This document shows positions 48,401-59,026 of a DNA stretch of 64,000 nucleotides, one piece after another (the first letter of the stretch is position 1; each line of letters begins with the position of its first letter). A model generated the notes under the pieces. The model saw only the letters and a program-made list of their open reading frames with translations. It was not told the DNA's origin and did not search any database. The stretch is from Hydractinia symbiolongicarpus (lineage: Eukaryota > Cnidaria > Hydrozoa > Anthoathecata > Hydractiniidae): contig NC_079884.1 of assembly GCF_029227915.1 (NCBI RefSeq), forward strand, positions 12,524,001 to 12,588,000, read 5' to 3'. Made by a program: the position numbers and the translations under genes.

Positions 48401-48698
48401 AAGTTTTAGCTTTATTTCTTAAATATAGGGAGTTAAATTTTTTTAATTCCGTTATCAGATAGATTGTGAATTTATTTGAGTTTACATCAGATGGATGATT
48501 AGACCTTCACTAGAAGGTTAATTTTACAATGATTGAAATATCTATTCTGAAACTTTTTAGGCTAGCAAAAAAGCTCCTGGAGAAGTACATCTGCGTATAT
48601 TCACAGACATGGATTTTACTGATTTACCGATTGTGGATGTTAGCATAAAACACGAACAAATAGATGGTGTGGAGCTGGGAAACAATTGTTTTCTTTAA
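26781..48698 (+). CDS. Fibrillar procollagen alpha chain, TSPN type, 70 exons, about 1491 aa
   Basis: A secreted fibril-forming collagen chain. Seventy exons, each with recognisable acceptor and donor, join in one frame. Order: signal peptide, TSPN/laminin-G-like domain, short variable region, one long Gly-X-Y helix of about 992 residues, non-helical telopeptide, COLFI C-propeptide ending NNCFL and TAA (48696-48698). This layout is that of the type V/XI (B-clade) fibrillar collagens, although there is no separate minor helix between the TSPN domain and the main helix. Of the 53 consecutive helix exons from exon 7 to exon 59, 41 are 54 bp and nine are 45 bp. All are phase 0 and nearly all start with a complete Gly codon. 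Trimers would assemble through the C-propeptide in the ER and be cleaved outside the cell. Which vertebrate type it is closest to, and whether the chain forms homo- or heterotrimers, cannot be read from sequence alone. Confidence 0.96.
30776..36468 (+). other. Collagen exons 7-30: first half of the triple helix
   Basis: Exons: 30776-30829, 31286-31339, 31481-31537, 31725-31778, 31864-31917, 32076-32120, 32224-32268, 32887-32940, 33234-33278, 33353-33406, 33494-33538, 33617-33670, 34124-34168, 34254-34307, 34409-34462, 35096-35149, 35244-35297, 35413-35466, 35555-35599, 35675-35728, 35908-35952, 36140-36193, 36289-36342, 36415-36468. Lengths are 54 or 45 bp except 57 bp at 31481, where GVRLGPK has one extra residue between glycines. 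At 35675 one Gly is replaced by Ala (GDSAIDGEK). Exon 12 (32076) has a second possible in-frame acceptor 30 bp upstream (TTTACAG, exon start 32046) that would add ten non-collagenous residues. Confidence 0.93.
37038..42429 (+). other. Collagen exons 31-57: second half of the triple helix
   Basis: Exons: 37038-37091, 37197-37250, 37356-37400, 37501-37545, 37627-37680, 37759-37812, 37896-37949, 38284-38337, 38462-38515, 38625-38678, 38788-38841, 39177-39230, 39308-39361, 39463-39516, 39593-39646, 40062-40115, 40250-40303, 40413-40466, 40574-40627, 40835-40888, 41316-41369, 41445-41498, 41635-41742, 41934-41987, 42098-42154, 42232-42285, 42376-42429. Exon 53 (41635) is 108 bp, twice the unit, as expected if an intron was lost. 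Exon 55 (42098) is 57 bp and carries the third imperfection: six residues (QTSQVK) separate two glycines. Confidence 0.93.
45400..45451. repeat. (GTT)n microsatellite
   Basis: About 17 GTT/TTG units with one GCT interruption, lying 13 bp downstream of the exon 63 splice donor in the collagen gene. Confidence 0.95.
45755..45945 (+). mobile_element. tRNA-like SINE, copy 1
   Basis: TGGTAGTCTTGTGGTGGTGG resembles a pol III A box and GGGTTTAAACC (about 45803-45813) a B box at the usual distance. The rest of the copy is a non-tRNA body. It sits in intron 64 of the collagen gene. Confidence 0.6.
46324..48698 (+). other. Collagen exons 66-70: COLFI C-propeptide
   Basis: Exons: 46324-46456, 46892-46998, 47185-47247, 47416-47613, 48561-48698. 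The COLFI signature is clear: [41 protein letters not shown], the Q-L-FVHLLS segment, then IKLRCTRPL and a final Cys two residues from the end. This domain selects and registers the three chains in the ER. I count seven cysteines; the second Cys of the eight in human alpha1(I) (MCHSDW region) is absent, as it is in human alpha2(I). Intron 69-70 contains a tRNA-like SINE. Confidence 0.92.
47913..48140 (+). mobile_element. tRNA-like SINE, copy 2
   Basis: GCGCGTGGCCTTGTGGTTAT is the A-box region, GGTTCGGTCC (47963-47972) the B box. The body includes GCCATGTGAGGGAAATTGGG, shared with the copy at 62.4 kb, and the element ends in an AATAATGATAATAATAAT tail typical of SINEs. It lies in the last collagen intron. 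Confidence 0.75.
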
Positions 48699-50971
48699 GT
48701 CGATTCTTTTAGTATGTCATTTGCGTTATGTTAACCTTTTCTATAATAGCATTTTTACAGATTTATAATAAGACTTACGGAATATGTACATTTTATATGA
48801 AAAAAAGTAGCTGCTAGAATTTAGAAAAGCGCCAAGTGTGTCTGGGGACTTGTAACGTTTAAATAACAATGTGAAAGTAAAATACAAACCTTATCGAACA
48901 AAAAAATTTGGACAAAGGTGACCGAAGTATTTTTAGGTTAACAATGGTTAAATTTTGTTCGACGAATTATGTATTGGAATATTTCTTAAAAAATTTAAAT
49001 CTACAGTTGTTTTAACTTTAGAGATATAATTTAAAGATTTCAACTTAAAAACCAGTTGATTTTATCTTAATTTTATCTTTACCGAGTTTTCAGTCATACT
49101 GTGCGATTAGATCCGTGTTACTAAAAATAGAATATATGGAGTTGCTTACAAAAAATTTATCACAAAATTAATATAATATTTTTTCAATAATTTTATAGTT
49201 TTTAATGAAACATAGATTTAATTTATTGCGTTTATATTTATATTTTTATATTAGTTTATTAGATCTTTTTTATATTCAACTTATATAATATGTTTTTATA
49301 TACCTTAAATATATTTTTTTATTTACTTCAAATTATTCTGGAACGAAAGATTTATTTTTTAATGTGTAGTGTGTTTCTTTATGCAAAACTTGTACGTGTG
49401 GTGTTTGATCTCAGTTTGATGGGAGTAATTTTGCGAGAAACTTCTGGTTCAAGTTCCTACAACATTCCACAAAATATATTTAGACAAGGTGGCAAATTTC
49501 TATACTAGGTGTCATAATTCACTTGTCAAAGTTCGCTCGTCAAAGTTCACTCGTCAAAGTTTACAGATGTTGACAGCGTACTTAGGAAGTTAGGATCTTA
49601 GAACATTTTGGTTAGATCCAAGCCCTCAACATGAGTATATACAAACTTGGATGAAAGTGACCTAAGAAAAAGCTGTTTCAGCAATTTCAGAAGATGATCT
49701 GAGGTCTTAACAACTTTTTGAATAGCCTAGTTAACTAAGCTTTCTTCGAGTTTATCTCGTACGAAAGTTAGACGCAAACGATTGTGTACAAGAGCAAATC
49801 CCTAAAATTTAAATCAACCCTAGAGCAAACCTCGAATGAAAACTAAGCGATAAACTCAAAACCTGCATGGTCACATCTTACCTTCTTAAAGAATACAAAG
49901 TTTAATTATATTTATATTTATTATATGTTCGGGTGAGTGAGACTATTCGCGCTTAAACAAAGGATTTCCTGATAATGATCACGTGAGTAAAAAACAATAA
50001 AAGTAACCAAGACATTCGTTTGCGACCCAGCGTAGTTGTTTTCCACCATATTCCATTCCGATTTCCTAATGGTAGGTATAAAATGGCTACTTTGTGATTG
50101 GTATGAACATATTTTGCAATAACTCAATAAGACAAACCACAACATTTCTTCAAAAAATGATAGCTGCTTTCAATAGTCCATATATTTAGGACAGGGTTCC
50201 TCTTATTGGCAAGCTTCTACTTAGGTACATTTTGCTTTAACAAGACTCTTCCAATTATTTAATTATTTCTTTGTTTTTGCTTCCTTACCACTATCCAATG
50301 ATGAAGGATTGATGTCATACTAGAAGCATACTGAACATTAAATAGTCAGACAAATGACAGAAAAACGTTTAAGTAAACAGACCCTTTACCGTACCACACC
50401 TCCAAAAACGTTTTAGAAACAGGAAAAAGTAAAGTGAGTTAATACCGCTTTTTCTTGGCATAATGTGGAGAAACCGAAATTAATTACGCGAGATGACGTT
50501 TGATTATATTTCCTCGTTTTTATGACGTTTTCCTGGATATGCGAAAATCAAAAGATGGAAGGCTGTCCTAAAGCCTTAATGATAAACTTTGACTTGAAAG
50601 AGCCTGGATCTATAGAGAATGCATTTGAAAAACCTCTTCGGGATTACATCCAAGAATTTTACCATTGATTTATGAGGTATCATGTAAATGTTAAACTTGA
50701 TTGGTCAATTTAGTTTAAGTCTTTTTTCCTAATGGTTACAAAGAGATTTCGTGGATACACTTCATTGATAACGAGATCGACATAGGATTATTAATGATAA
50801 AAAATCTACAACAGATTTTTATTTTGCCATTTGTATTGTCAACCTCCATCCCAGATTTTTTTTCTCTCTCTGATATCAAGACAGCGATTTTATTTTTCGC
50901 TTTTTCGGTATAAAAAATAGCAGCTAATGCCTATTTGTAAAACACGATAAAAAATATTTGGTACATGTAAA

Positions 50972-51916
50972 CAACCTTGATCCCAGGGCTCTTTGTCTCT
51001 CGTCGGCGTTGCGTTTATTGTTAGGTCTGGTCTTGACGTCCGATATGCAAAAAGATCAAGTTTTGGGATTGAGATTGTTTTCTTACAACAATATCAAAAC
51101 AAAGTTGTTGCACAGAAAAATATTTTTAAATTCATGTGACAACCATTTCCTCATCCCTCTAACGCGTCAACAAGCGATTATGATAAGAAATCAATTAATC
51201 TTATGGGTAGGAGTAACTCGCTTTTGCTCCTGCTGCTAAACTAATTTCGTGCGTGGAAAATAATTACTCGCTTTTTTTAAGAAGGATTAAGTTTATTAAA
51301 AATTTGGATTTGTTTATATGAGTTCAACCTCTTATCCAGGACATTGTTTTTCGCCACAGCGCAGCGGTTCTGCTATCTAGAAACCTTACACATAGGGACA
51401 AGGACGGGTACACGAAACACCCACTCTCGTCCAGAAATTCACCTAATAGTTATACATATTAGGAGAAGGAAAGGCAATCTCATAACCAGGTTTCAAGTTC
51501 TCTCTTTACCTTTGAGATTGTTCGTAAAACTCTCGAAAATACATTTAAAAGTAAAAACAGCAAATAAAATGTATTGTGATTCCAGTAATCCTAAAATTTG
51601 CAGTTCATATAGCCAACCTAGTGGATTGAAATTTTAACATTATTTTATGTTCCCTAACTATGGTGGGGCCTTTTTAATTACATAAAACGAAAAGAAGTAT
51701 TTAAAATCTTGCCCCTCCAACGGAAAACCTACGGCTACATCTCTGAAAGTTCAGTATTGAAATTATTTCCATCATTTAGACTGTTCCCTCTTGTATTGAT
51801 GTGCGGTTGTTGAATTATAAAGGGGAAAACCGCTTCTAATACCTTAATAATCCTTAACCTTTGTGTGTTTTTCTTCTTAAAACCCGTCAGTCTATCGAGT
51901 CCTGGGATCGAGGTTG
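50972..51916. mobile_element. Candidate non-autonomous DNA transposon, 945 bp
   Basis: CAACCTTGATCCCAGGG (50972-50988) and CCTGGGATCGAGGTTG (51901-51916) are terminal inverted repeats differing at few positions. They match the ends of the shorter CCTCGTCC-type elements elsewhere in the window. Internal open frames (up to 97 codons, 51344-51637) show no transposase motifs I recognise. No clean target-site duplication was found. Confidence 0.5.
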
Positions 51917-53320
51917 CTTTCCATCGCAAATGACTTTAAGCGCGTGTTGCATATTACAAGTAAACATCCTGTTTACTATTACTGCAATCAATTTCATCCA
52001 GTTGCTAAGGTAACATAATTATATAGACTTATCTGTGGATTACCTACGCCTTAACGGGAGAACAAAAGCAAGCACAATTGTAAACATAAAATTAATCCTC
52101 GTTCATTCATTTAGGTAAGTCTTCATGCAAGGATACATGTGATGGCAAAAAAAATCAGCTGACTTCCATTAGAGTCGAACAGTGTAATTCCAATTTTTCA
52201 TATAATACTGGGAAAATTAGCAACTTTGAGCGGTTGTATATCAATCTAAAACAATAGGTTATGTTCCATCAAAATTTCTTCTCAAGATCTACCGTAGATT
52301 TAATCGTCCAGATTTACGGCTGCCGAATCCAACGTTCCCGCAGAACTAAAATTCAATCAATCAGTATCGAAGAAGAAATCTCTTGTATATATTACGTAAG
52401 CTGAGTTTCCCACGTTTCCATTTATTAGAATGCCTTAACAACATCCGCCGATTTGTTTGATGTCATCTTAAAACTGTTTGATCCTCATCTAAAACTACCT
52501 TCTTACGACTTCATGTATTTTATATAGTAAAACTCCTTTATATTTGCAAAAAGGTGGTACGGATATGAAGACAATACCTTTATACGTTATTAAACTAAAC
52601 TAAATAGGTTTTCCTACGGAAAATAGAAGTATTTCGAAATCTTTTTTTCTTGTGTGCTATTTTTGTAAAACTTTTTAACAGTAAAGCACACAACAAGTTA
52701 CAGTCCGTTTTTACGCAAGCTTCTATTGCACAAACGTAAGGACCAAGCTCCCATCGGCTCCCATTGGTGGTTTGAACGAATGCCTACAACAAGGTCTATA
52801 ACATGAGCCAAAAAGGAAAAGAAAAATTTTCGAAGAATAAACTAAAAAAATTTTAAGTTTATGGTTCATGAAAAAACTGTTTCGTTAAGAGATATAGGAC
52901 TGATAATTTAATTGTTCTATACAAGATTCAGCATAGAGTCATTGAGTAGCTTCTCTGGTTTACGATTTAAAAAAGCATAAAAAACTATTCCGTTTTTTTT
53001 GATGATAGAAAAACCCCTTTGATAGAGGATTTCCTGGCATAATATTTTTTTTACTATTAAATATGTCGTCAGATACCTTGCATGACGTGGAACAGCTGAC
53101 ATGGTTTAGAGAATTTAGTAACAAAATCATAACGCAATACAAAAAAGGTTTCTGATGTAATTTGAGCAAAGTCTTTAATTTTATCAGATCAAGTTGATGT
53201 ATTTCCACATCAGAACGAAGCATTCAATGTCAAATAAAGTTGATTCATGTCTTTAGATCTATATTTAATTTTGCTGATAACCTGCTCGGAGAATTCTTAA
53301 AAGACGCGCTTTGGCAACAC

Positions 53321-53376
53321 ACAATAACAACAACAACATTAACAACAACAACACAACGACAATAACAACAACAAAG
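53321..53376. repeat. (AAC)n-like microsatellite
   Basis: Imperfect run of AAC and AAT triplets. Confidence 0.9.
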
Positions 53377-53739
53377 GCAAGCAACAAGCCCTAAACAGTG
53401 TTTCCAAATTTTTAACTATAATGACCTTTAGTTCAGAAAATAATAAAAGAGTTTATGTATTTATCCCTTTGAGCGAACATATTTCTTTCTGCGGGCCAGA
53501 AAAGTGTTTGGCGCCAATTTTTTTTTACAATTATTGTTTACATCACAAGCACATAAAGCGCAGACAGAAAAAAATTTGGGATAATTAATTTTAATTTTTC
53601 TTTCCGGTAATATAACTGTTGATTTTGTTTGGCGCTGTTTTGCAAAATATATACAAAATAACAATTTTCAAATTTGTTTGATGCAAATAATAAAATAAAC
53701 AATAAATAACTTTGCGGGAAACTTTTTTCCAGAGAACTT

Positions 53740-53745
53740 TTTATT
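53740..53745 (-). terminator. Possible poly(A) signal of the ankyrin gene
   Basis: AATAAA on the minus strand about 190 bp downstream of the stop codon at 53932. Confidence 0.4.
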
Positions 53746-53931
53746 TCATATAAACTGAGGGAACTTAATAGAAAAATCAACAAGATGATAAATATTCACA
53801 TGGTTTTCTTAAATAAATAAATCTTTAAAATATGATACAAAATCTACATTTTCGTTTTTTTAAGAACATCTATAACTATTTATATACTAATTCACAAATT
53901 AATAGTTCCATTATAATCCTTTTGTTTTGTT

Positions 53932-54432
53932 TTAGAAGGTGAATCCATCTCGAACTTGCGATAAATCCGAACCGTATTCAATCAATAACTGAGCAGCATC
54001 AAATTGTCCACAAGCTACTGCATATTCCAACACAAGTTTCCCGCGTAAATCTAACATGTTCACACGCGCGTTAAAGTCTAACAATATCTTCATTATCTCC
54101 ATATTTCCATCTATAGCGGCCAAATGTAATGGAGATAATCCTTCGTCGGAAAGTTCGTTCACCGCAAGTGGATATCTCTGCACTAATTTCTTTAATAAAT
54201 TACAATCTCTGTTAACAACTGCATAGCTGATAAGTGAAACAGGAGTTAAAGGATTTAATCTTTTTCGCGGCTTCTCTGTTCTTTTCACGCTTGCGTCGCA
54301 GCTTATACTTCTCTGATGTTTCAATCCAAGGCTTGAAGCTCTCTTCATTTCTCTCTTTTCCTCTTCACTTGTCTTTCTCGACCTTTTCTGTATATTTTTC
54401 ATATTTTCTGTATCAATGTATTCGACAAGCAT
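53932..54432 (-). CDS. Small ankyrin-repeat protein, 166 aa, intronless
   Basis: Residues 1-60 are basic and Ser/Lys/Arg-rich (KRSRKTSEEEKREMKR, RTEKPRKRL), possibly a nuclear-localisation or binding tail. Three ankyrin-type repeats follow: about 62-93 (SLISYAVVNRDCNLLKKLV), 96-126 (LSPLHLAAIDGNMEIMKILL, the canonical one) and 129-160 (VLEYAVACGQFDAAQLLIE). In length and order of repeats it resembles PPP1R27-like proteins and the Notch-regulated NRARP; LHLAAIDGN-EI-K-LL is close to both. Neither can be chosen by eye. Start: the ATG at 54430-54432 is the first in frame after the predicted transcription start. A single exon and a crisp TATA/initiator promoter suggest a rapidly inducible gene, which is inference. 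Confidence 0.85.
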   Translation of the reverse strand: MLVEYIDTENMKNIQKRSRKTSEEEKREMKRASSLGLKHQRSISCDASVKRTEKPRKRLNPLTPVSLISYAVVNRDCNLLKKLVQRYPLAVNELSDEGLSPLHLAAIDGNMEIMKILLDFNARVNMLDLRGKLVLEYAVACGQFDAAQLLIEYGSDLSQVRDGFTF

Positions 54433-54486
54433 TGTGTAATATCTACTTCTCTACAATACGTCTTCACTTGTCACTCTCAACGTTTC

Positions 54487-54522
54487 AACTGAATATAATC
54501 AATTACAACATACGTTTATATA
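54487..54522 (-). promoter_or_regulatory. TATA box and initiator of the ankyrin gene
   Basis: On the minus strand TATATAAA (54515-54522) is followed by TCAGTT (54487-54492), whose A lies 32 bases from the first T of the TATA box. That is the standard spacing for a TATA-driven start. The predicted 5' UTR is about 58 nt. Confidence 0.7.
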
Positions 54523-54892
54523 GGAAGCCAACCGTATAAATGGAGACATACGCATGTTTAGTAAAAACTCATTGTCTCTATTTTTTAAGCTTAGAACAAA
54601 AGAATTTGTCAATGACCTCGTTAATCCTTATCCTGAATCGATCATCTTATTAATACAATATGACATCACTTCTAGCGCCCTGCATTGCGTGTTTCAAAGC
54701 TCGCTTATCGAGTCCTTTTTCTGTTTATATAATGTCTAATTCAATTATGTGAGATCTGTGAGATCGATCATTACAAAGAAAAGCAAAAATCTCCATAAAA
54801 AGCAAGTTTCTTATGACTATGGAAATCGTAACAAACAATAGAAGAAAGTATACAATAGTTTGATTTAAGGTGTTTTCAGATGAATGAGTACA

Positions 54893-54945
54893 TTTGTTGT
54901 TATTTGTTGTTATTGTTGTTATTGTTATTATTGTTTTGTTTATTG
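54893..54945. repeat. TTGTTA-rich microsatellite
   Basis: Imperfect repeats of TTGTTGTTAT and TTGTTAT. Confidence 0.85.
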
Positions 54946-55705
54946 CGTTTCAAGCACTCTAATATTCTGTCTATTTAGCTAATTTTATTTTATCGCGTGT
55001 TATGTTATAACAAGTTTACAATAAATTGAGGCTTGCCGACAAAAGAGGCAGAAAAATCTGCTTGCGTTGGAGACTGATCGATTTAAAATTATAATACGTT
55101 GACGAATCAATCTCGGTAACTTTAATAAGTTGATATAAAAAGCATGCACTGAGCAGATCCAAGTAAACAAAATCTTAAACTTAATTTAGAAAATCGAGAA
55201 AATATATCAATCGTGTAAAATAGTGTGTCATTTTTTTTCTTCGTCACAACCTTTAGTTCACAAAATGACAGCCTGTGTTTAGTAAAACATCAACATAAAG
55301 GTCATATCCGCTATGTTTATTATGAGCTAAACAACACAGCTGGTGTCCTTTCATACAGTTTATCGCTCTACAAGCGAGCTTCTCTGACGACTATATTTTG
55401 TATCCTATCGCACTTAACTAGAGGAAGCAATATGTCGAGAAAAAATAACCAATTTCTGGATTAGCACAACCTAAGTTGTTTTTCTTACAAAACGATTAAA
55501 ATAGAAGAATAACAAATATAGGATATATCTTTTATTAACATAACGGAAAAGACACTATATACAGCCTAGCCATACAAAAAAATTTGATATCCTTCCCCAG
55601 AAAGGAAATTGGGAAATAAAGACTGAAATAATAAACAATAATAAGAGTGGTAAATGACACACAGATCGTTTTCTCTTCAACAATAACATATGAAGCGGTT
55701 ATCAT

Positions 55706-55752
55706 CGTCCTCAGACTTCTTTGAGATGGTTTATCTCAAAGAGCTCTGGAGG
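55706..55752. mobile_element. Hairpin element, GAGCTC type
   Basis: CTTCTTTGAGAT faces ATCTCAAAGAGCTCTGGAGG across a four-base GGTT loop. Same family as the copies at 24.5 and 55.95 kb. Confidence 0.55.
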
Positions 55753-55942
55753 CAAAATGGAAAACAGCCCCTTTCCCAAAGCTCAAACGATATGATTAAT
55801 CAATATGTGGTAAAAATTTTAAACAAAAACCTTGCCCTCGTTATTGTTACTGAATTTTGAAAACCTTGTGAGAATAACCTCGTTTCGGGTATTCTAAGGC
55901 ACGGAAGCGAGTTTGCTATAAAATAAAGTAGATCATTTTTAT

Positions 55943-55982
55943 CCCCAGATCTCTTTGGGGTTTATCTCAAAGAGCTCTGGGG
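55943..55982. mobile_element. Hairpin element, GAGCTC type
   Basis: CCCCAGATCTCTTTG and CAAAGAGCTCTGGGG form inverted arms around GGGTTTATCT. Confidence 0.6.
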
Positions 55983-56631
55983 ACAAGAACAAATGCGGAT
56001 GAAATATCAACAATGTATTCTTGAAAATGATCCACCTTTTTTAGAACTTTTATGGGTTGAAAAAATACGCTTCAAGAAACATGAAAGAATCATAACAGAT
56101 GTCACTTCACAGAACTTAAACTTAAATTTCTGATGGCAGGTGCAATTTCTGAATTTAGTGCATCATTTGCGTTAAATGATTATGTTATTTTTCCTTCTAT
56201 TAAATTTTAAAAAAAGCATTCATATTGTGATATTGTATTACCGCTCTTGTAAATGAAAGACTCTATCAACTATACATAATATGTAGCGGATGACGTCCTG
56301 TCATCGGACACCCATACTACGCGTAATTCGTGTAACGGTGGATACCTTTCCCATAACAAACACCCTCTATCTTCGTGCTTGTAAATTGGTATTTGTCGCT
56401 GGTGTTGTAGCAGACTTGCGCAACTGAAAGAAAACTGATTAATTATTCCTGAATGAACTGAGCGTCCAAAAGTCAGCAATTAACCAGTCAAATATCAGCA
56501 TTGCGTTTTTTTCAGATTGTTCAAATTCGTGGTAGAGTGGAAATGTGCCTTTATTTAGTGGAAGTATATTCTTTGTTGGTGGTGCCATTTGCTTTATCGA
56601 GAGCATTTACTGGAGCGATGGTTTGCTGTTA

Positions 56632-56747
56632 TCCTCGTCCCAGGGTTTGTTGCCTGATGTCAAAGGAGCTAGCGCTTTCTTGACGGCTAAAAAGTTTCTT
56701 CGCGCCGGCCTCGATGTCAAAAAGGCAAGAATCCCTGGAGACGAAGT
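56632..56747. mobile_element. Inverted-repeat element (MITE), CCTCGTCC type
   Basis: CCTCGTCCCAGGGTTTGTTG (from 56633) faces GGCAAGAATCCCTGGAGACG (about 56724-56743). GTTTGCT occurs just outside both ends. An 85-codon plus-strand frame (56545-56802) runs through it and is therefore rejected as a gene. Confidence 0.6.
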
Positions 56748-57215
56748 TTGCTATATAAGCGTATTAATTTTCACTTCTACTTATGTTTGCGAATTTCACT
56801 AAACTCACCATGATTATTACCCACGAATATTTTTTTCAAATATATTATCCATCAAAGTACACTCACAATATAAAGAAGTAAAGTTTATTGGGGTAGTCAG
56901 ATTGTTGCCGGTAGCCGAAATTAGCTACTATTAGCCAGTCAACATTTTCAGTACGAATGTAAGATTTCTATTTTCTCTGTGTTGAGATTCTATGCAGCCT
57001 TTATCTAGGAAAAAGGTTAAGAACTTATTTCCCGCACAATTTGACTGGCATGTCAGAACTAGATGTTTCTTTCATAGTTTTTCTCAAACTTAAGGTTCAT
57101 TTAATTCTTTTTTCTAACAAACGAATTTATATATCAGTATTTTTTTCATTACTATTACACAAGTTGTCGTGTTTTCTGTCAGAATTAAAGTAACTTTGAT
57201 AATTCAATGTTTGTA

Positions 57216-57284
57216 GAGTGTGGTGAGAGGGCGCGGTGGAGTGTGATGAGACAGCGCGGTGGAGTGTGGTGAAACAGCGCGGGA
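57216..57284. repeat. Three tandem copies of a 23-bp unit
   Basis: GAGTGTGGTGAGAGGGCGCG-type units begin at 57216, 57239 and 57262; the copies differ at few positions. GC-rich against an AT-rich background. Confidence 0.85.
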
Positions 57285-59026
57285 AAATAAGTAAACGGAT
57301 GACGAACTAGGTATGAGGAATAAAAAATATAATACGAATGGTGTCGCCATCATTGATATCTAAATTAAGAATACATGCTAACATAGTAACAAGCAAGTCT
57401 TTGGTTTTGTTGGTAGGTAACATAGAGAAAAATAACAACTTGAAGCAGGTCTGTTCACGTAGATTGCTGTTTCGTAAGTTTATGTTAGATCGCGATCAAC
57501 GTGTATTAAATATCACTTAACGCAGTATGTTTCTTTTATATACGTCGTGCTGTAAACTACGTGCCTCCCTTTTAGTACATAGGAATAAAATAAACTCCGC
57601 TTACTAAAAATGTAGTATTGATAATTTCGGACTAGGTGTCATTTGGTAGGTAGGGTAGTAATGTGACAAAATTCTTGACAATTTTGAACTTCCATTTTTC
57701 TTCTCTATTTTAATAAAATATCCGTACTCTGTCTGTTTGTACGCGGGAAATAAGTCGTGCTACAGAAACACAAAATGCGATATATAAAAGACGGACGAAC
57801 CAATGGATTTATTCACAAACTACTGACTAGTTTATTTTATTTATTAATACACGTTCAAAACAAACGACGCCTTCTAGAAAACACCCAAATAAGTCTTCCA
57901 TTGTTTGGAAAATAAAGGTAGAGTAAACTCTCTTTTTATCTTGCACATCGCCATATCTCGAACAAATATTTTTGTCCTTTTTCTGTTTTTTTACAACCTA
58001 CATGCTTTCTTTTTTCCCACCTTTCTCTATCTAGAACAAATCTCTCAGTTTTGCAAGTTTGGAATGGGTTGCTTTTGCTTCAATAAATTACTATTAAGAT
58101 CCCACGAAACACTGGTGTCTGTGCAACTTTTTTAGTGATTAGCTTAAAACTCGCCTTTGATTAATTTCATTTTGAATGGATGTGACAGTGTTTGAATTAC
58201 AGACTATATTCTAAATCTATTTGCTTGAATGATAAATATATCTCCGGTGGACGAAATAGTATGGCTTAACGAAGATTAGCTGTCATCCGATCAAAATATC
58301 CTTTGATTGTTTATTCTTCCTTGAGAAACCTTCATCAATCCATAACGATAGCAATAAACCTTAAACTTAAATAAATTTTTCAATATAAGATTACAAATAA
58401 ATCGTAACGGCCCTTGTTGTATCCGTTTTGAAAAAAAAAGGAACAAGAAATAACAACAAAATAGCTGTTGTCACGATGTATTTGCCATCTTGGTATGTCT
58501 ACGGAATTCATTCTGCAAAATAACAACTTCAAAAAAGGAAATGAAAAGTAGCAAGCTTTGTTCAAATGGCGACATGGTAATTGCTTCAAATACCAACGAA
58601 CAAAAACGCAAGAAATGGTTGCTATTATTATTTTACCTAACCTTGCGCGTTGCTTAGACTGAAACCACGTTCTTTTGCAATCAATCATAGTCCAATGGCG
58701 ACAAGGGAGGTACAGCGGTTTGTGAAAACATTCGCGTATAATTTACTACAGCGTATTGTCCTAATTAACTAAAATTACAGGCTGTAGAATTTAATGAAAC
58801 GTTGCTAATTTAATGAAACAATTAATTGGGCATAAACTTTACAATTTGTGACGTAATTATGATAATTGAAGTCGCTTTTTACTGCGTCAGATGTTTAGAG
58901 GTAGTGGCGTAGAAACGAACTTGTGACAAAACATATAGTTTTGTTTATGACAACACACGAGAAAATAGACGAGGTTTATTTTCTTTTTTACTTAAACCAA
59001 CACACCTGTCAACTATATCAACTATA

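Larger units (their letters stand above)
48699..53931. other. Intergenic, no gene seen
   Basis: Contains the collagen 3' UTR at its left end. GTCAAAGTTCrCTC is repeated three times at about 49523-49561. A 945-bp inverted-repeat element (50972-51916) and an AAC-rich microsatellite (53321-53376) are listed separately. Remaining open frames are short and unremarkable. Confidence 0.5.
54523..59026. other. Intergenic, no gene seen
   Basis: Contains a TTGTTA-rich microsatellite (54893-54945), three small inverted-repeat elements (55.7, 55.9 and 56.6 kb) and a 23-bp tandem repeat (57216-57284), listed separately. A GC-richer minus-strand frame at 56270-56479 has no recognisable match. Confidence 0.5.

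Noticed and set aside
56270-56479. 69-codon minus-strand frame of higher GC
   Set aside because: No recognised motif, no splice partners, and close to a repeat cluster.
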